The notes: generated by a model from the sequence alone, not told the origin. A stretch of 64,000 nucleotides of DNA from Chlorobaculum limnaeum (GCF_001747405.1 NZ_CP017305.1:1568001-1632000), one strand, 5' to 3'; positions 1 to 9,605 are shown, counted from the first letter of the stretch. A program made the numbers and translations.

Positions 1-192
1 AGATGCCGCCGTTTACGGATTTCAGTCCACTGGCCTCCAGAACTTTAAATAACAAAGTTATTAAACCTGAAAGTTCACTGATTCGCAATCCCCTTTTGTG
101 AACGAAAATTGCAGGCGCCAGCGAGCATCGAGTGTCACCGAACGGAAAACCGGTGGGGGCCGGATGAGGTTTGAGGCGGTTTTTTTCTTATT

Positions 193-1440
193 TTGCGCAA
201 AGATAGCAGGCTAACCCAACCTTCAAGGCCATACCCATTGGAGCAGAACATTTACAAGCAATGCCCCGTCTGCGGTTTTCCGCTGACCCAGCAGAATGCG
301 ATTTGCCCCAGATGCGGCAATGACATTCTCGAAGACATCAACACGCTCGACGAACAGAATCTCGACAAGCACTATCGGATCATCGAGGAGAAAAAGGCCG
401 ACTGGTACATCCGGTGCCTGGCCGAAAACCTCGACAAAGGCAAGTCGCCGGTCGTGAACTTTTCGAACGACTATACCGGCCCGATGCACTCGGGCTTCCG
501 CAACCGTCTCTCAGCCGCCGAAGAGGAGGCGCTGGCTGCGTCGCGGGCCGTGCTGTTGCGAGACCCGCAGAAGCGGCACAACTGGTTCAAGGCGCTGGGC
601 CACGACTGGAAGGAGGTGGTCAAAAACACCCTGAAAATCCAGCGCGACCCCTCGGACGACGAGTTGCTCGGCATCCTGAACGCCACGAGCATCCGGTGCG
701 ACAACATGCGAATCCACAACCTCGCACCGGTCAGCCTGCTCGAAAACCTGCAACAGTTGCGGTGTGACGAAACGCCGATCGAGAGCCTCGAACCGCTCAG
801 AAACCTCCGGAATCTGAAGCGGATTTACGCATTTGACTGCGACTACACCTCACTCGACCCACTGCGCGACATCCTGTCGCTCAAGCTGCTCTGGATTTCG
901 AGCACCGAGGTGAGCGACCTCGAGCCGGTCAGCGGCCTCGTCAATCTGGAGGAGCTGTACTGCTCCGAAACGATGGTGAGCGACCTTTCGCCGGTGAGCG
1001 GCCTCGTCAATCTCGAAAAGCTGAGCTGCTACAAAACGGAGATTACCTCGATCGAGCCGCTCCGCAATCTGAAAAATCTCTCCGAACTCGGCATCAACAG
1101 CACCAGCGTCAGCTCACTCGAACCGCTGGCAGGGCTGGAGGATCTCGAATACCTCCGGTGCAGCCGCACGGCTATCACCAGCCTCGAACCGCTGCGGAAT
1201 CTGACGGCGCTCAAGGAGTTGAGCATCGAGCAAACCCCCATCCACACCCTCGAACCGCTGTCGGGCCTTGTGGAGCTCGAGGAGCTGAGCATCACCGGAA
1301 CGCTTGTCGATTCGATAGCACCGCTGATGAACCTGATGAGTCTCGAAAAGCTCGAACTCTCGTCAGGCAGAATCCCGCAGACCGAAATCGACCACTTCAT
1401 GCAACTGAATCCAGCGTGCGAGGTGGTGATAAAGGCGTGA
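193..1440 (+). CDS. Zinc-ribbon leucine-rich-repeat protein
   Basis: A 415-residue protein. Residues about 24-45 form a zinc ribbon with two CxxC pairs (CPVCG and CPRCG). A charged linker follows, and from about residue 165 there are some ten leucine-rich repeats of 22 residues with the pattern SLEPLRNLxxLxxLxxxxT, as in internalin/SDS22-type LRRs. No signal peptide or membrane segment is visible, so a cytoplasmic protein-binding role is likely; the partner cannot be told. The start used is TTG with no clear ribosome site, so the true start may be a little different. The repeats are also similar at DNA level (66-base units), which makes unit gain or loss by recombination plausible. A strong terminator follows the gene. 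Confidence 0.8.
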   Translation: MRKDSRLTQPSRPYPLEQNIYKQCPVCGFPLTQQNAICPRCGNDILEDINTLDEQNLDKHYRIIEEKKADWYIRCLAENLDKGKSPVVNFSNDYTGPMHSGFRNRLSAAEEEALAASRAVLLRDPQKRHNWFKALGHDWKEVVKNTLKIQRDPSDDELLGILNATSIRCDNMRIHNLAPVSLLENLQQLRCDETPIESLEPLRNLRNLKRIYAFDCDYTSLDPLRDILSLKLLWISSTEVSDLEPVSGLVNLEELYCSETMVSDLSPVSGLVNLEKLSCYKTEITSIEPLRNLKNLSELGINSTSVSSLEPLAGLEDLEYLRCSRTAITSLEPLRNLTALKELSIEQTPIHTLEPLSGLVELEELSITGTLVDSIAPLMNLMSLEKLELSSGRIPQTEIDHFMQLNPACEVVIKA

Positions 1441-1468
1441 GGCTGGTGGGTTAGCGACGAATACAAAA

Positions 1469-1510
1469 GGGGATGATGGCTTGATAGAATTGCCGTCATC
1501 CCCTTTTTTT
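1469..1510 (+). terminator. Rho-independent terminator after the LRR gene
   Basis: The arms GGGGATGATGGC (1469-1480) and GCCGTCATCCCC (1492-1503) pair over 12 positions including one wobble, and seven T follow at once. The position, 29 bases after the LRR stop codon, fits a terminator for that gene. Confidence 0.85.
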
Positions 1511-1523
1511 ATGATTTCCCCCC

Positions 1524-1551
1524 TGGGAACGCCAAGCTCCAGCTTGGCAAT
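1524..1551. repeat. Short palindromic repeat, TGGGAACGCC type
   Basis: TGGGAACGCCAAGCTCCAGC followed by TTGGCA contains the inverted pair GCCAAGCT/AGCTTGGC. A second diverged copy lies at 19999-20024. Both are intergenic. Confidence 0.6.
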
Positions 1552-1665
1552 GGAGCCGATTGAAAACAGAAAAAACAGAAATATATCCACCCTTAAAAGA
1601 TTCTGTGACAGCGCTTTCGGTATATGAAGTTGCAGAGCTTCTGACACTGGGAGATAACCTGATTA

Positions 1666-3200
1666 CTAATTTTTATATGTTGTATTGCAGTACGGATGAG
1701 TCACTTGACCATTATCAGCAACACCAATACCGCCATCTTCTTTTCTATCTATATGGTCGATAGTAATTGAGTTCAAGTGTATGTAACCATTACAAATTTT
1801 GCATCTATTTGCAGACTCAAGAGCCGACTTTAGAAAAACCTCAGACTTAGTATTCTGATTAAATTCTTTAGACTGACTCTGCTCACCTTTATCTTCAAGA
1901 TTCAGATATGAAAATCGCTTTTTCAACTCAACACCTATATCAGCTAAATCCGTATTATTTTCAATCATATCAATCATCCGTTCATATACTTCTTTAAGCT
2001 GTTTATAACCTTTAAGACCGCTACCATATTTCACAGTTACTTGATTTGTAAAATACTTATAACGAATCAAAACCGACTCAATTTTTTCTCGTATTTCCGT
2101 AAATCTATCGAAATAACCTCTCTTATCAAAATCTTTAATTATTTCAATCCAAGCCATAAAGGCTGTTGGCTGATACCGCCCTTTTTCACTATAAAAATAT
2201 ACCGCAGGATGAAGACCTAAAGAAGAGGGATGTGTCGTGGTAAAGCGATGTATAACTTTAATAGTACTTTTTAAAAATCTAATAGTTTCGTTCCCATCAA
2301 GATCTTCAGAAACTTCCGTTTCTGAAACATTATTAGACAGTTTTACCAAATCAAATATCAAAGGGAGAGTTCTTGACGAATAACCTTTTCCTGCTAATGG
2401 AAGATCCAGAGTTTTTACTGGCGTCTTCATCTCAGGTGTAAATAAGTTTTCATTAATCTCTTTAGCCAAACGTTCTACTTGAGCTTGTATTTCGGGCGAA
2501 AAACTATCCCAATACTTGTGACCACTACCAGAGCGCAAAATCGCACGTGAAGCCATCGCATATGGCTTCTTTCTTGCCTTTAAAAGGGCAATTTCAGTAT
2601 CACTAATCGGTGTTGCTTTTTGATTAATAGTAAAAAACGAAGTCTCTGCTTTCTCTGCACTACCTGTCACCCATTGAAGCTGCAGAGACAAAAAACCCAA
2701 CTTGTTAGCTGATGCGAGAAGCTCAGGTTTCGCCTGTTCTGGGTTTCTAATTGCAGCCATAAAACTTGCATAAGATCCAACCTCTTTATCAACATGGCGT
2801 TTAGTTTGCTCTGCCACTCGTTTTTGTTCATTATCAACTTCATGATTAAAAAATGACTGTGAAATAAAACCGTTACCATAATCATCATTTACCCATGCTA
2901 TTAGTGCACTAAGCCTATGTGCACCGTCAATAACAAAAGTATATTGCCCTGCTTGCCATAAAATAATTGAAGGAATCAAATCACCATCAATAAAGCTTTT
3001 TATAAACGAAGCTATTTTACCTTTATCCCAATCAGACGTTTCTCTTTGAAAGTCCGGCTTCCTCAAAGAAGAATAAAAAAACTCTCTCCTTTTACCAATT
3101 CACTAACTTTCAATTTATCAGCTAAATTTTGAGCTACTGATCCACCTTCAACAGCAAAATCTTCTCTTTTAATTAAAGCGTCTAAATTTACATTTGACAT
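1666..3200 (-). pseudogene. DUF262 / HNH endonuclease family protein, frameshifted
   Basis: Related to the DUF262 (ParB/sulfiredoxin-like) plus HNH architecture seen in GmrSD-type and other defence nucleases. The long frame (1666-3066) holds the DUF262 core with FVIDGAHRLSAL, and ends in an HNH-like module with CKIC, a TIDHID motif and a C-terminal HPYCNTTY. The true N-terminus lies upstream in another frame: ATG at 3200 opens MSNVNLDALIKRED and runs 45 codons before a stop. Adding one T to the T7 tract (plus-strand A7 at 3075-3081) would give FFYSSLRKPDFQRE, a seamless DUF262 beginning. The gene is much AT-richer than its neighbours, which suggests transfer. Function as a restriction enzyme is inference from family. 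Confidence 0.75.
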
Positions 3201-3257
3201 TTTTCAGTACTCCCCCATTCTTATTTTTTTATTACAGAAAAGCATCACAAACGATAT

Positions 3258-3452
3258 TCAAATAACCCTCTCATCGTTCACCTGCTCAAGGTGGTAATCT
3301 ATAATTATTTCAACCACATTCTTCAACTCCATCAGGGTATCTTTTTCGGAGTAGGCGAATGCGAACAGGTTTTGATGACCTTCTACTCTGGCCAGATAAC
3401 CATCTCCATCCTTTTCAATCACTATACCGGTTTTCATAACATCTTGTATCAT
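3258..3452 (-). CDS. HicB-like small protein
   Basis: A 64-residue protein whose sequence (IVIEKDGDGYLARVEGHQNLFAFAYSE in part) has the beta-strand pattern of the HicB/DUF1902 antitoxin fold. No HicA-type mRNA interferase is seen next to it, so it may be a solitary antitoxin or a relic. The start at 3452 has no well-placed ribosome site, and an internal ATG six codons in (MKTGIVI) is equally possible. Its neighbour on the same strand is the DUF262-HNH gene downstream. Confidence 0.5.
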   Translation of the reverse strand: MIQDVMKTGIVIEKDGDGYLARVEGHQNLFAFAYSEKDTLMELKNVVEIIIDYHLEQVNDERVI

Positions 3453-3567
3453 TGAGTTTTAACAGGAGTCTCCCCCGCGATGAGCCACGCGAACCATCAG
3501 ACCATAAGCACTCGTAAATATTAGCGCATAATCAGAAAAGAAACAACCGCCATGATTGAGCGGGCAT

Positions 3568-3600
3568 AAAAAAAGGGCAGACACACAGGTCTGCCCCTAC
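3568..3600 (-). terminator. Repeat-derived terminator after the carboxylase
   Basis: The arms GGGCAGAC (3575-3582) and GTCTGCCC (3589-3596) form a hairpin that on the minus strand is followed by seven T (3568-3574). It is a member of the GGGCnnnn...GCCCCTAC repeat family found also at 9554, 24222, 24274 and 61443. Confidence 0.75.
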
Positions 3601-3625
3601 AAAGAATCAGGCTGTTAATCCCGTA

Positions 3626-5509
3626 TCACTCGATATACATCAGCGGCTGGTTGGCGGAGAGCGTGTCTCCCGGTTTGGCGAGGACGACGGTTACGATGCC
3701 CGATACCGGCGCTTTGACCGGGGATTCCATCTTCATGGCTTCCATCACCGCGACCTCTTGGCCCTCTTCAACCTTTTGGCCAGCTTTGACCTCCATCTTG
3801 AAGACATTGCCCGGCATCGAAGGAAGCACCGGTGTGCCCTGATGCTGCAACTGCGGCGCTGGCGCGGCCATCTGCGGCATCACGAAGGGCTGCAATCCGG
3901 ACGCGACAGACTGCGCCATCGCCACGCCGTCGGCGATCACCACGTTGAAGGATTTGCCGTCCACCATGACGAGGTAGTTGCCCGAAAGGCTGCTGCGCGA
4001 GGCGGGGCGGATCAGCTCCTGCAGGCGATCCTGCAACGAGTTGCCGTGCGAGGTGACCTTCAGCTCCTCTTCGCTATGCTTGGCCTTCTCTTCAGCCTCA
4101 ACGTCCGCCTTGTAGCGGATACCCATCGGCTTGTCGCCCTTGAGGAAACCGATGCCTTTCGCGCCGCAGGTGGCCGCTATGAAGATGTTCTCGTCGGTCG
4201 CCTCAAGTCCCGCCTCTTCGAGCAGCTTGCGATTGTGCTCAATGCCAAGCTCGGGATTGCGGTCGTTGATGTCGTGCACGTCCTGAACGGTCGGCTCCAG
4301 GCCGAGCTGTTCGGCGGCAAGCGCCACCACTTCAGGATCGGGCGCGGCGGGCGTCTTGCCGAAGTAGCCGAGCACCATCTTGCCGTAGCCGTCCACGATC
4401 TTCTTCCACGGCCCCTGCACGGTGTTGGCGAAAGCCTGCTGGAAGTAGAACTGCGAAACCGGCGTCACCGACGAGCCGAAGCCCCCCTTGGCGACCACTT
4501 CGCGCATGTTGCGGATCACCTCCGGGAAGAAGTGCAGCGTGTCGTGGTCGCGCATCATCTGCGTGTTGGCCGTCAGCGCGCCGCCCGGCATCGGCGAGAA
4601 CGGAATCACCGGATTGACCTCTTTGGCCTCCGGCGGCATGTAATATTTGTCCATGTGCTCGATGAAGATCGACTCGACCTTCAGGCACTTCTCCTGATCG
4701 ATGTCGAGCGTGAAATCGGTGCCGCGCAGGCGGTGCCACATGGTGAGGATGTCAACCTCGGCGGTGCCGCCGCTGACCGGAGCCATCGCGAGGTCGATGA
4801 TGTCTATGCCCGCTTCGATGGCCGCGTAGTTGCAGGCCACGCCCATGCCGGCGGTGTCGTGCGTGTGGAACTGGAGCACGGTGCCCTCGGGCAGCATCTT
4901 GCGCGCGCCCTTCACGGTTTCGTAGATCACCGCGGGAGTGGTGGTGCCGGAGGCGTCCTTGAAGGCCACGCTGTCGAACGGAATGCCCGCGTCGAGAATC
5001 TCTTTCAGCTTGTCGAGGTAGAACTGCGGCGTGTGGCAGTAGGATTCGTTCAGGCCCGGTGGCAAACCCATCAGGGCGACCACCACCTGGTGCTTCAAGC
5101 CTGCATCGACGATGCACTGGCCCGACCAGGCGAGGTTGCGCACGTCCATGAGCGCGTCGAAGTTGCGGATGGTGCTGACGCCGTGCTTTTTGAAGAGTTT
5201 GGCGTGCAGGTCGATGATGTCGCGCGACTGCGAAACGAGGCCGACCACGTTGGCGCCTCGCGACAGGGTCTGGAGATTGATGTCGGGGCCGACCACGCGG
5301 CGGCAGGCGTCCATCATCTCGAAGGCATCCTCCTGACAGTAGAAGTAGAGGCTCTGGAAGCGCGCGCCTCCGCCGATCTCGAAGTTGTCGGTGCCTGCCT
5401 CGACGGCTGCTTCGAGCACCGGAAGGAAATCCTCGGTTTTGACTCTTGCTCCGTAACAGGACTGGAACCCGTCGCGGAAAGAGACATCCATAAACCGTAT
5501 TTTTTTCAT
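3626..5509 (-). CDS. Pyruvate carboxylase subunit B / oxaloacetate decarboxylase alpha-type protein
   Basis: A 627-residue carboxyltransferase fused to a biotin carrier. Residues 5-270 form the HMGL-like TIM barrel with the entry motif MDVSFRDGFQS and metal-binding HTHD; 290-480 is the conserved PYC/OADA region; the C-terminus is a biotinyl domain with MEAMKMES, the biotinyl lysine at about residue 593. The domain catalyses carboxyl transfer between biotin and pyruvate/oxaloacetate. No Na+-pump beta or gamma subunit and no biotin carboxylase is adjacent, so a soluble pyruvate carboxylase with the carboxylase subunit encoded elsewhere is more likely than a membrane decarboxylase. Fumarase lies 107 bases upstream on the same strand, linking both to C4 acid metabolism. 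Confidence 0.88.
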   Translation of the reverse strand: MKKIRFMDVSFRDGFQSCYGARVKTEDFLPVLEAAVEAGTDNFEIGGGARFQSLYFYCQEDAFEMMDACRRVVGPDINLQTLSRGANVVGLVSQSRDIIDLHAKLFKKHGVSTIRNFDALMDVRNLAWSGQCIVDAGLKHQVVVALMGLPPGLNESYCHTPQFYLDKLKEILDAGIPFDSVAFKDASGTTTPAVIYETVKGARKMLPEGTVLQFHTHDTAGMGVACNYAAIEAGIDIIDLAMAPVSGGTAEVDILTMWHRLRGTDFTLDIDQEKCLKVESIFIEHMDKYYMPPEAKEVNPVIPFSPMPGGALTANTQMMRDHDTLHFFPEVIRNMREVVAKGGFGSSVTPVSQFYFQQAFANTVQGPWKKIVDGYGKMVLGYFGKTPAAPDPEVVALAAEQLGLEPTVQDVHDINDRNPELGIEHNRKLLEEAGLEATDENIFIAATCGAKGIGFLKGDKPMGIRYKADVEAEEKAKHSEEELKVTSHGNSLQDRLQELIRPASRSSLSGNYLVMVDGKSFNVVIADGVAMAQSVASGLQPFVMPQMAAPAPQLQHQGTPVLPSMPGNVFKMEVKAGQKVEEGQEVAVMEAMKMESPVKAPVSGIVTVVLAKPGDTLSANQPLMYIE

Positions 5510-5616
5510 AGAAGGCTCTCGTTGGTGGTTACTGATCTTTTATTGCCGCGCTCTTTTGCCTGTCGCCGTGGACGGACATGCGGCCAATGCTTTCAAATTC
5601 CGGAGACTTCCCGCGC

Positions 5617-7158
5617 TCAATCTTTTGCGCTGCCAAGACTTTCGAGCTTCGCGAAGGACTCCTCGTCCACCTGCTGGTGGAGGCTGTTGCCGTGCGCGTC
5701 CATCGTAACAATGCACGGGAACGCCTTGGCCTGCAAGTGCCACATCGCTTCCGGCACGCCCATCTCTTCGAGGAAATCGACGCCGGTCACCTTTTCGATG
5801 CACCGCGCGTAGTACTGCGCCGCGCCACCGATGGCGTTGAGGTAGACCGCGCCGTGCTTCTGCAAGCCTGCCAGCGTCTTCGGCCCCATGCCGCCCTTGC
5901 CGATGACGGCGCGCAGGCCGAGCTTCTCGATCACGTCCGACTGGTAAGGCTCCTCGCGAATCGAGGTGGTCGGGCCGGCGGCGACGACGCGGTACTCGCC
6001 CGCCTCGTTCTTGAGCATCACTGGGCCGCAGTGGTAGATGATGCCGCCGCGGATGTCGAGACCCTCCGGCAGGTCGTGGTGCATGATGTAGTGGTGGAAG
6101 GCGTCGCGCCCGGTGTGAATTTCGCCATCGACAATCACAATGTCGCCCACCTTGAGCGAACGGATGGTCTCTTCGCTGATCGGCGCCCTGAGCACCACCT
6201 CGCGGCCCGTGAGCGGAATCCCTACGCCATGGGCCATGCGCTTGATCTCGCCCGGATAGCGGTACTGCCACTCGGTGATCGCGCCTTCTTGCGGATCGAC
6301 GATCACGCCGAGACGGCGGTAGGCCCAGCAGTTGTAGGCCACCGAGACGAAGAAGCTCGCCGGGACGCGATGCGATTTGCCGATCTTGCAGCCGAGCAGC
6401 GTGACCTTTCCGGCGAATCCCATCGGCCCGATGTTCAGCGTGTCAGCCTTGTCGAGAATTTCCGCTTCGAGGTCGGCCAGCACCGCGTCGGCGTTGGTGT
6501 CATCGACAGAGCGAAGCAACTGCTTCTTGGCGAGTTCGAAGCCGCTGGTGCGGTCGCCGCCGATGCCGACACCGATGAAGCCAGGGCTGCACCCCTGCCC
6601 CTGCGCCTGGTACACGGCATGGAGGATGCACTTGCGTACCCCGTCGAGGTCGCGGGCCGCACGGCCCAGTCCGGGAATTTCAGCCGGGAGCGAGTACTGG
6701 ATGTTCTTGTTCTCGCAGCCGCCACCCTTGAGGATGAGCTTCACCTCGATCTCGTCGCGCTCCCACGGCTCGAAGTGAATCACCGGCACATGATCGCCGA
6801 GATTGTTGCCGGAGTTCTTGCCGGTGAGCGAATCGACCGCGTTGGGGCGAAGCTTGCCGGTACGGGTCGCCTCGGCGATGGCTGCCTCGATGTCGCGCTT
6901 CATCGCGAGCAGGTCAGCCCCTTTCGGCGCGTGGACGAAGAAGGTGGGCATGCCGGTATCCTGGCAGACAGGGGCAACGTTATCGACCGCCATGTCGATA
7001 TTGAGCGTGATGGCGGACATGGCCAGCCCGGCCCGGGAATCGGGCGCTTCCTTCGCGGCGGCCTCGGCAATCGCCTTGCGCACATCGCTCGGCAGATTCG
7101 CGGAGGTCTCCGTGATCAAGGCTATCATTGAATCCCTGAACTGTTTCATAATCGGCAT
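5617..7158 (-). CDS. fum: Fumarate hydratase, class I (Fe-S)
   Basis: An iron-sulfur fumarase of about 513 residues that interconverts fumarate and malate, a step of the reductive TCA cycle. Candidate cluster cysteines sit in CQDTGMP, in GQGCSPGFIGVGIGGDR and in HCGPVM, in the order usual for single-chain class I enzymes. Alpha and beta parts are fused in one chain. The start is uncertain: ATG codons occur at 7158 (MPIMKQF) and 7149 (MKQF), and an in-frame TTG at 7173; no strong ribosome site separates them. It precedes the biotin carboxylase-family gene on the same strand and may share its transcript. Confidence 0.93.
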   Translation of the reverse strand: MPIMKQFRDSMIALITETSANLPSDVRKAIAEAAAKEAPDSRAGLAMSAITLNIDMAVDNVAPVCQDTGMPTFFVHAPKGADLLAMKRDIEAAIAEATRTGKLRPNAVDSLTGKNSGNNLGDHVPVIHFEPWERDEIEVKLILKGGGCENKNIQYSLPAEIPGLGRAARDLDGVRKCILHAVYQAQGQGCSPGFIGVGIGGDRTSGFELAKKQLLRSVDDTNADAVLADLEAEILDKADTLNIGPMGFAGKVTLLGCKIGKSHRVPASFFVSVAYNCWAYRRLGVIVDPQEGAITEWQYRYPGEIKRMAHGVGIPLTGREVVLRAPISEETIRSLKVGDIVIVDGEIHTGRDAFHHYIMHHDLPEGLDIRGGIIYHCGPVMLKNEAGEYRVVAAGPTTSIREEPYQSDVIEKLGLRAVIGKGGMGPKTLAGLQKHGAVYLNAIGGAAQYYARCIEKVTGVDFLEEMGVPEAMWHLQAKAFPCIVTMDAHGNSLHQQVDEESFAKLESLGSAKD

Positions 7159-7173
7159 GCTTGTGGTGAACAA

Positions 7174-7924
7174 AGATAGTGAACGCTCATGCTGCGACAG
7201 CCCTGTCGTTGCCGTTCCGCCGGACGATCCCCAAGAAACGGGGTGCCGCTCCGGTGAAGCCGCCCGTCATCTTGAGACGCGGGCTGTACAGACAAAGAAA
7301 CCTGGAAAACTCTATCATCGATTACGCCCTTATTTGCTGATAATTCAAGCGGTAATCGAGGGCTGGCAGTAAAACGTGGAATTTACAACTTTTTTTGAGA
7401 AACCATGAGCAGGCTATCACTTCACGGGTAAATATGCCAGCGCCGGAGAGGCGACGAAACATTGTACAGCAACGGATTGCCGTTGCCAGTCGCCCGTATC
7501 CAGATCGATACCGCATATGGGCTTTGAACAGTGTATATCTGTTCAGGGAAAATTGAAAAAGAAATTGGGCTGAAGCCCGGATTTTTTAAAACCGCATATA
7601 CCCCGGACTGAAGTCCGGGGCAATTGCTGAGAAGCATACCCGGCTCGCGCATGCACTTAAAAATCCAATTGCACTCAGGCGGGCTTTAGCCCGTCGGACA
7701 TTCAACTTTCTTACATTCACATTGCCCCGGCTTTCAAGCCGGGGTCAGGCGGTCAGCAAAAAAACCGGGCTTCAGCCCAATCTCTTGCTGTCTTGGCAGA
7801 TTCCATCTGATGGATCGCCACGCCCCGGCAAGCAGGGACTCGCGATGACGATTCTTGCCTCGTCGCCAAAGTAACGACGCCATTGCACCCCTTTCTGGTT
7901 ATACCGGATTTTTTGCCTTAGCTT
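7174..7924. other. Intergenic region with a composite palindrome cluster
   Basis: This 750-base gap lies between the divergently read fumarase and kinase-fusion genes. Its right part (7567-7778) carries five short palindromes described separately. The left part, 7174-7550, must hold the fumarase promoter, but I see no convincing gene or regulatory palindrome there. Confidence 0.5.
7567..7778. repeat. Composite palindromic repeat cluster A (REP/BIME-like)
   Basis: Five units occur in order: GGGCTGAAGCCC (7567-7578), CCCCGGACTGAAGTCCGGGG (7601-7620), GGGCTTTAGCCC (7681-7692), CCCCGGCTTTCAAGCCGGGG (7725-7744) and GGGCTTCAGCCC (7767-7778). The outer units are reverse complements of each other and the two 20-base units are roughly so, giving an a-b-c-b'-a' layout. 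Cluster B at 10595 has the same plan. Confidence 0.85.
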
Positions 7925-9502
7925 GTGGATGAAACCGACAAAATCGTGAAACGCATGATCCAGCCAGCCGAAGCACTTCGCCGCCCCGAAGCCTATCCTC
8001 ATCCGGTTTCGGCGGATATCACCGTGGTCGAAACCCATATTTCGTGGATATTCCTGACCGGTGAGTTTGCCTACAAACTCAAGAAGCCGGTGAGCCTCGG
8101 CTTTCTCGATTTTTCGACGCTCGAACGGCGCAAGCACTTCTGCCACGAAGAGCTGCGCCTGAACCGGCGGCTCTGCCCGGAGCTGTACCTCGACGTGTTG
8201 CCGGTCACGGAGTCGGAGGGCAAACTGCGGATCGGCGGCGAGGGCGAGGCGGTGGATTACGTCATCCGCATGGCGCAGTTCGACCGGAACTTCGAGCTTG
8301 ACCGGCTGCTCCGCAACAACGAGCTGACCGCGAGCCAGATCGACGAGGCCGCCGCCGTGATCGCCGCCTTTCACGCCGAAACCCCGCGAGCCGATCCCGC
8401 CGCGACGTTCGGCACGCCGGAGGTGATTCTCAGGCCGATGCTCGAAAACCTCGACCTGACCGAAGAGGTCGCCCGCACCATCGAGGAACGAAGCGATATC
8501 GAAAAGCTCCGCCACTGGACGCTCGCCGAGCACCGACGGCTCAGCGGCGTCGTGCGGGAGCGCAAGGCGCTCGGCATGGTGCGCGAGTGCCACGGCGACC
8601 TGCACACCGGCAACATGGTGATCCGCGACGGCGAGATCGTGATTTTCGACTGCATCGAGTTCAGCCACGCCTTGAGCATCATCGACGTCATGAGCGACGT
8701 CGCCTTCCTCTTCATGGATCTGGAGCACTCCGGCCACCCGGAGCTGGCGTGGCATTTCCTGAACGGCTGGCTCTCGAAAAACGGCGACTATAGCGGCTTG
8801 CAGGTGCTGCGGTTGTATTGCGTTTACCGCGCGATGGTGCGGGCGAAAGTGACCTCGATCCGCCTCGCGCAGGAGAGCGACGAGGAGGCGAAATCGAAAA
8901 CCCGCGCCGAGCACCACTCCTACATTCAACTCGCGCTCGGCTATACGCGGCAGCGAACGCCGATGCTTCTCCTGACGCATGGCGTGTCGGGCAGCGGCAA
9001 ATCGCTGATCTCCTCGAAGCTCGCCGACCGTGGCGGATTCATCCACATCCGCTCGGACGTCGAGCGCAAGCGCCTCTTCGGCATCGACAGCCTCGAACGC
9101 AGTGACGAAAAAGGGTTCGACATTTACACCCCCGAAGCGACGCAGCAGACCTACGCCGCAATGCTCGACGCCGCTTCGACGGCGCTCTCGGCGGGCTTCC
9201 CGGTGATTGTGGACGCCACCTTTCCCGACAGCCACCGCCGGGCGCCCTTCATCCGCCTGGCAAGAACGCTGGAGTGCCGCTGCCGCATTCTCTGCTTCCA
9301 CGCATCGCGCGAGGCGCTCCGCGAGCGAGTGCGAACGCGCCACGAAGCAGGAAGCGACGCCTCCGAAGCCGACCTCCGGGTGCTCGAAGCGCAACTCCAC
9401 ACCAGCGCGCCACCCGACGGAGACGAAAAAGCCCTCTGCATTAACGTCAACACAGAGGGCAAAGTACAGATCGAAGCGCTCCTTGCGGCGCTGGAACGCT
9501 GA
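7925..9502 (+). CDS. APH-like kinase fused to a P-loop nucleotide kinase-like domain
   Basis: A 525-residue two-domain protein. Residues 1-330 resemble the aminoglycoside phosphotransferase/choline kinase fold: the catalytic loop reads CHGDLHTGNMVI, followed by IFDCIEF where the metal-binding Asp is expected. Residues 340-525 form a P-loop domain with Walker A GVSGSGKS, a kinase-like DVERKRLFG stretch and a VIVDATF strand. This pairing is known as a conserved bacterial family (COG2187 plus COG0645) without a firmly assigned substrate. The GTG start at 7925 is used; an ATG (MIQPAEAL) lies ten codons further in. There is no evidence for an antibiotic-resistance role. Confidence 0.8.
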   Translation: MDETDKIVKRMIQPAEALRRPEAYPHPVSADITVVETHISWIFLTGEFAYKLKKPVSLGFLDFSTLERRKHFCHEELRLNRRLCPELYLDVLPVTESEGKLRIGGEGEAVDYVIRMAQFDRNFELDRLLRNNELTASQIDEAAAVIAAFHAETPRADPAATFGTPEVILRPMLENLDLTEEVARTIEERSDIEKLRHWTLAEHRRLSGVVRERKALGMVRECHGDLHTGNMVIRDGEIVIFDCIEFSHALSIIDVMSDVAFLFMDLEHSGHPELAWHFLNGWLSKNGDYSGLQVLRLYCVYRAMVRAKVTSIRLAQESDEEAKSKTRAEHHSYIQLALGYTRQRTPMLLLTHGVSGSGKSLISSKLADRGGFIHIRSDVERKRLFGIDSLERSDEKGFDIYTPEATQQTYAAMLDAASTALSAGFPVIVDATFPDSHRRAPFIRLARTLECRCRILCFHASREALRERVRTRHEAGSDASEADLRVLEAQLHTSAPPDGDEKALCINVNTEGKVQIEALLAALER

Positions 9503-9553
9503 CAGGAGCCTGTCCATCGCGCCTACGCCGTCCTCATCGTCCACCTTTGACAA

Positions 9554-9580
9554 GGGCAACCGCGAGGGTTGCCCCTACAG
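9554..9580. repeat. GCCCCTAC-type palindromic repeat
   Basis: GGGCAACC and GGTTGCCC arms followed by CCTACAG. It lies between the convergent kinase-fusion gene and the VIT1-family gene, where it could act as a shared stem-loop terminator, though it has no T run. Confidence 0.65.
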
Positions 9581-9605
9581 CATTCACAACAACGTCCACC
9601 CCGAA

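Noticed and set aside
1560-1763. A 67-codon frame on the plus strand overlapping the DUF262-HNH 3' end
   Set aside because: TTG start, no ribosome site, overlaps 98 bases of a recognised gene on the other strand and shows no family.
3758-5812. A 684-residue open frame on the plus strand across the carboxylase gene
   Set aside because: It is a shadow of the minus-strand carboxylase in a high-GC region: composition is Arg/His/Ala/Val-rich with no domain, and the opposite strand encodes a well-known protein with intact motifs.
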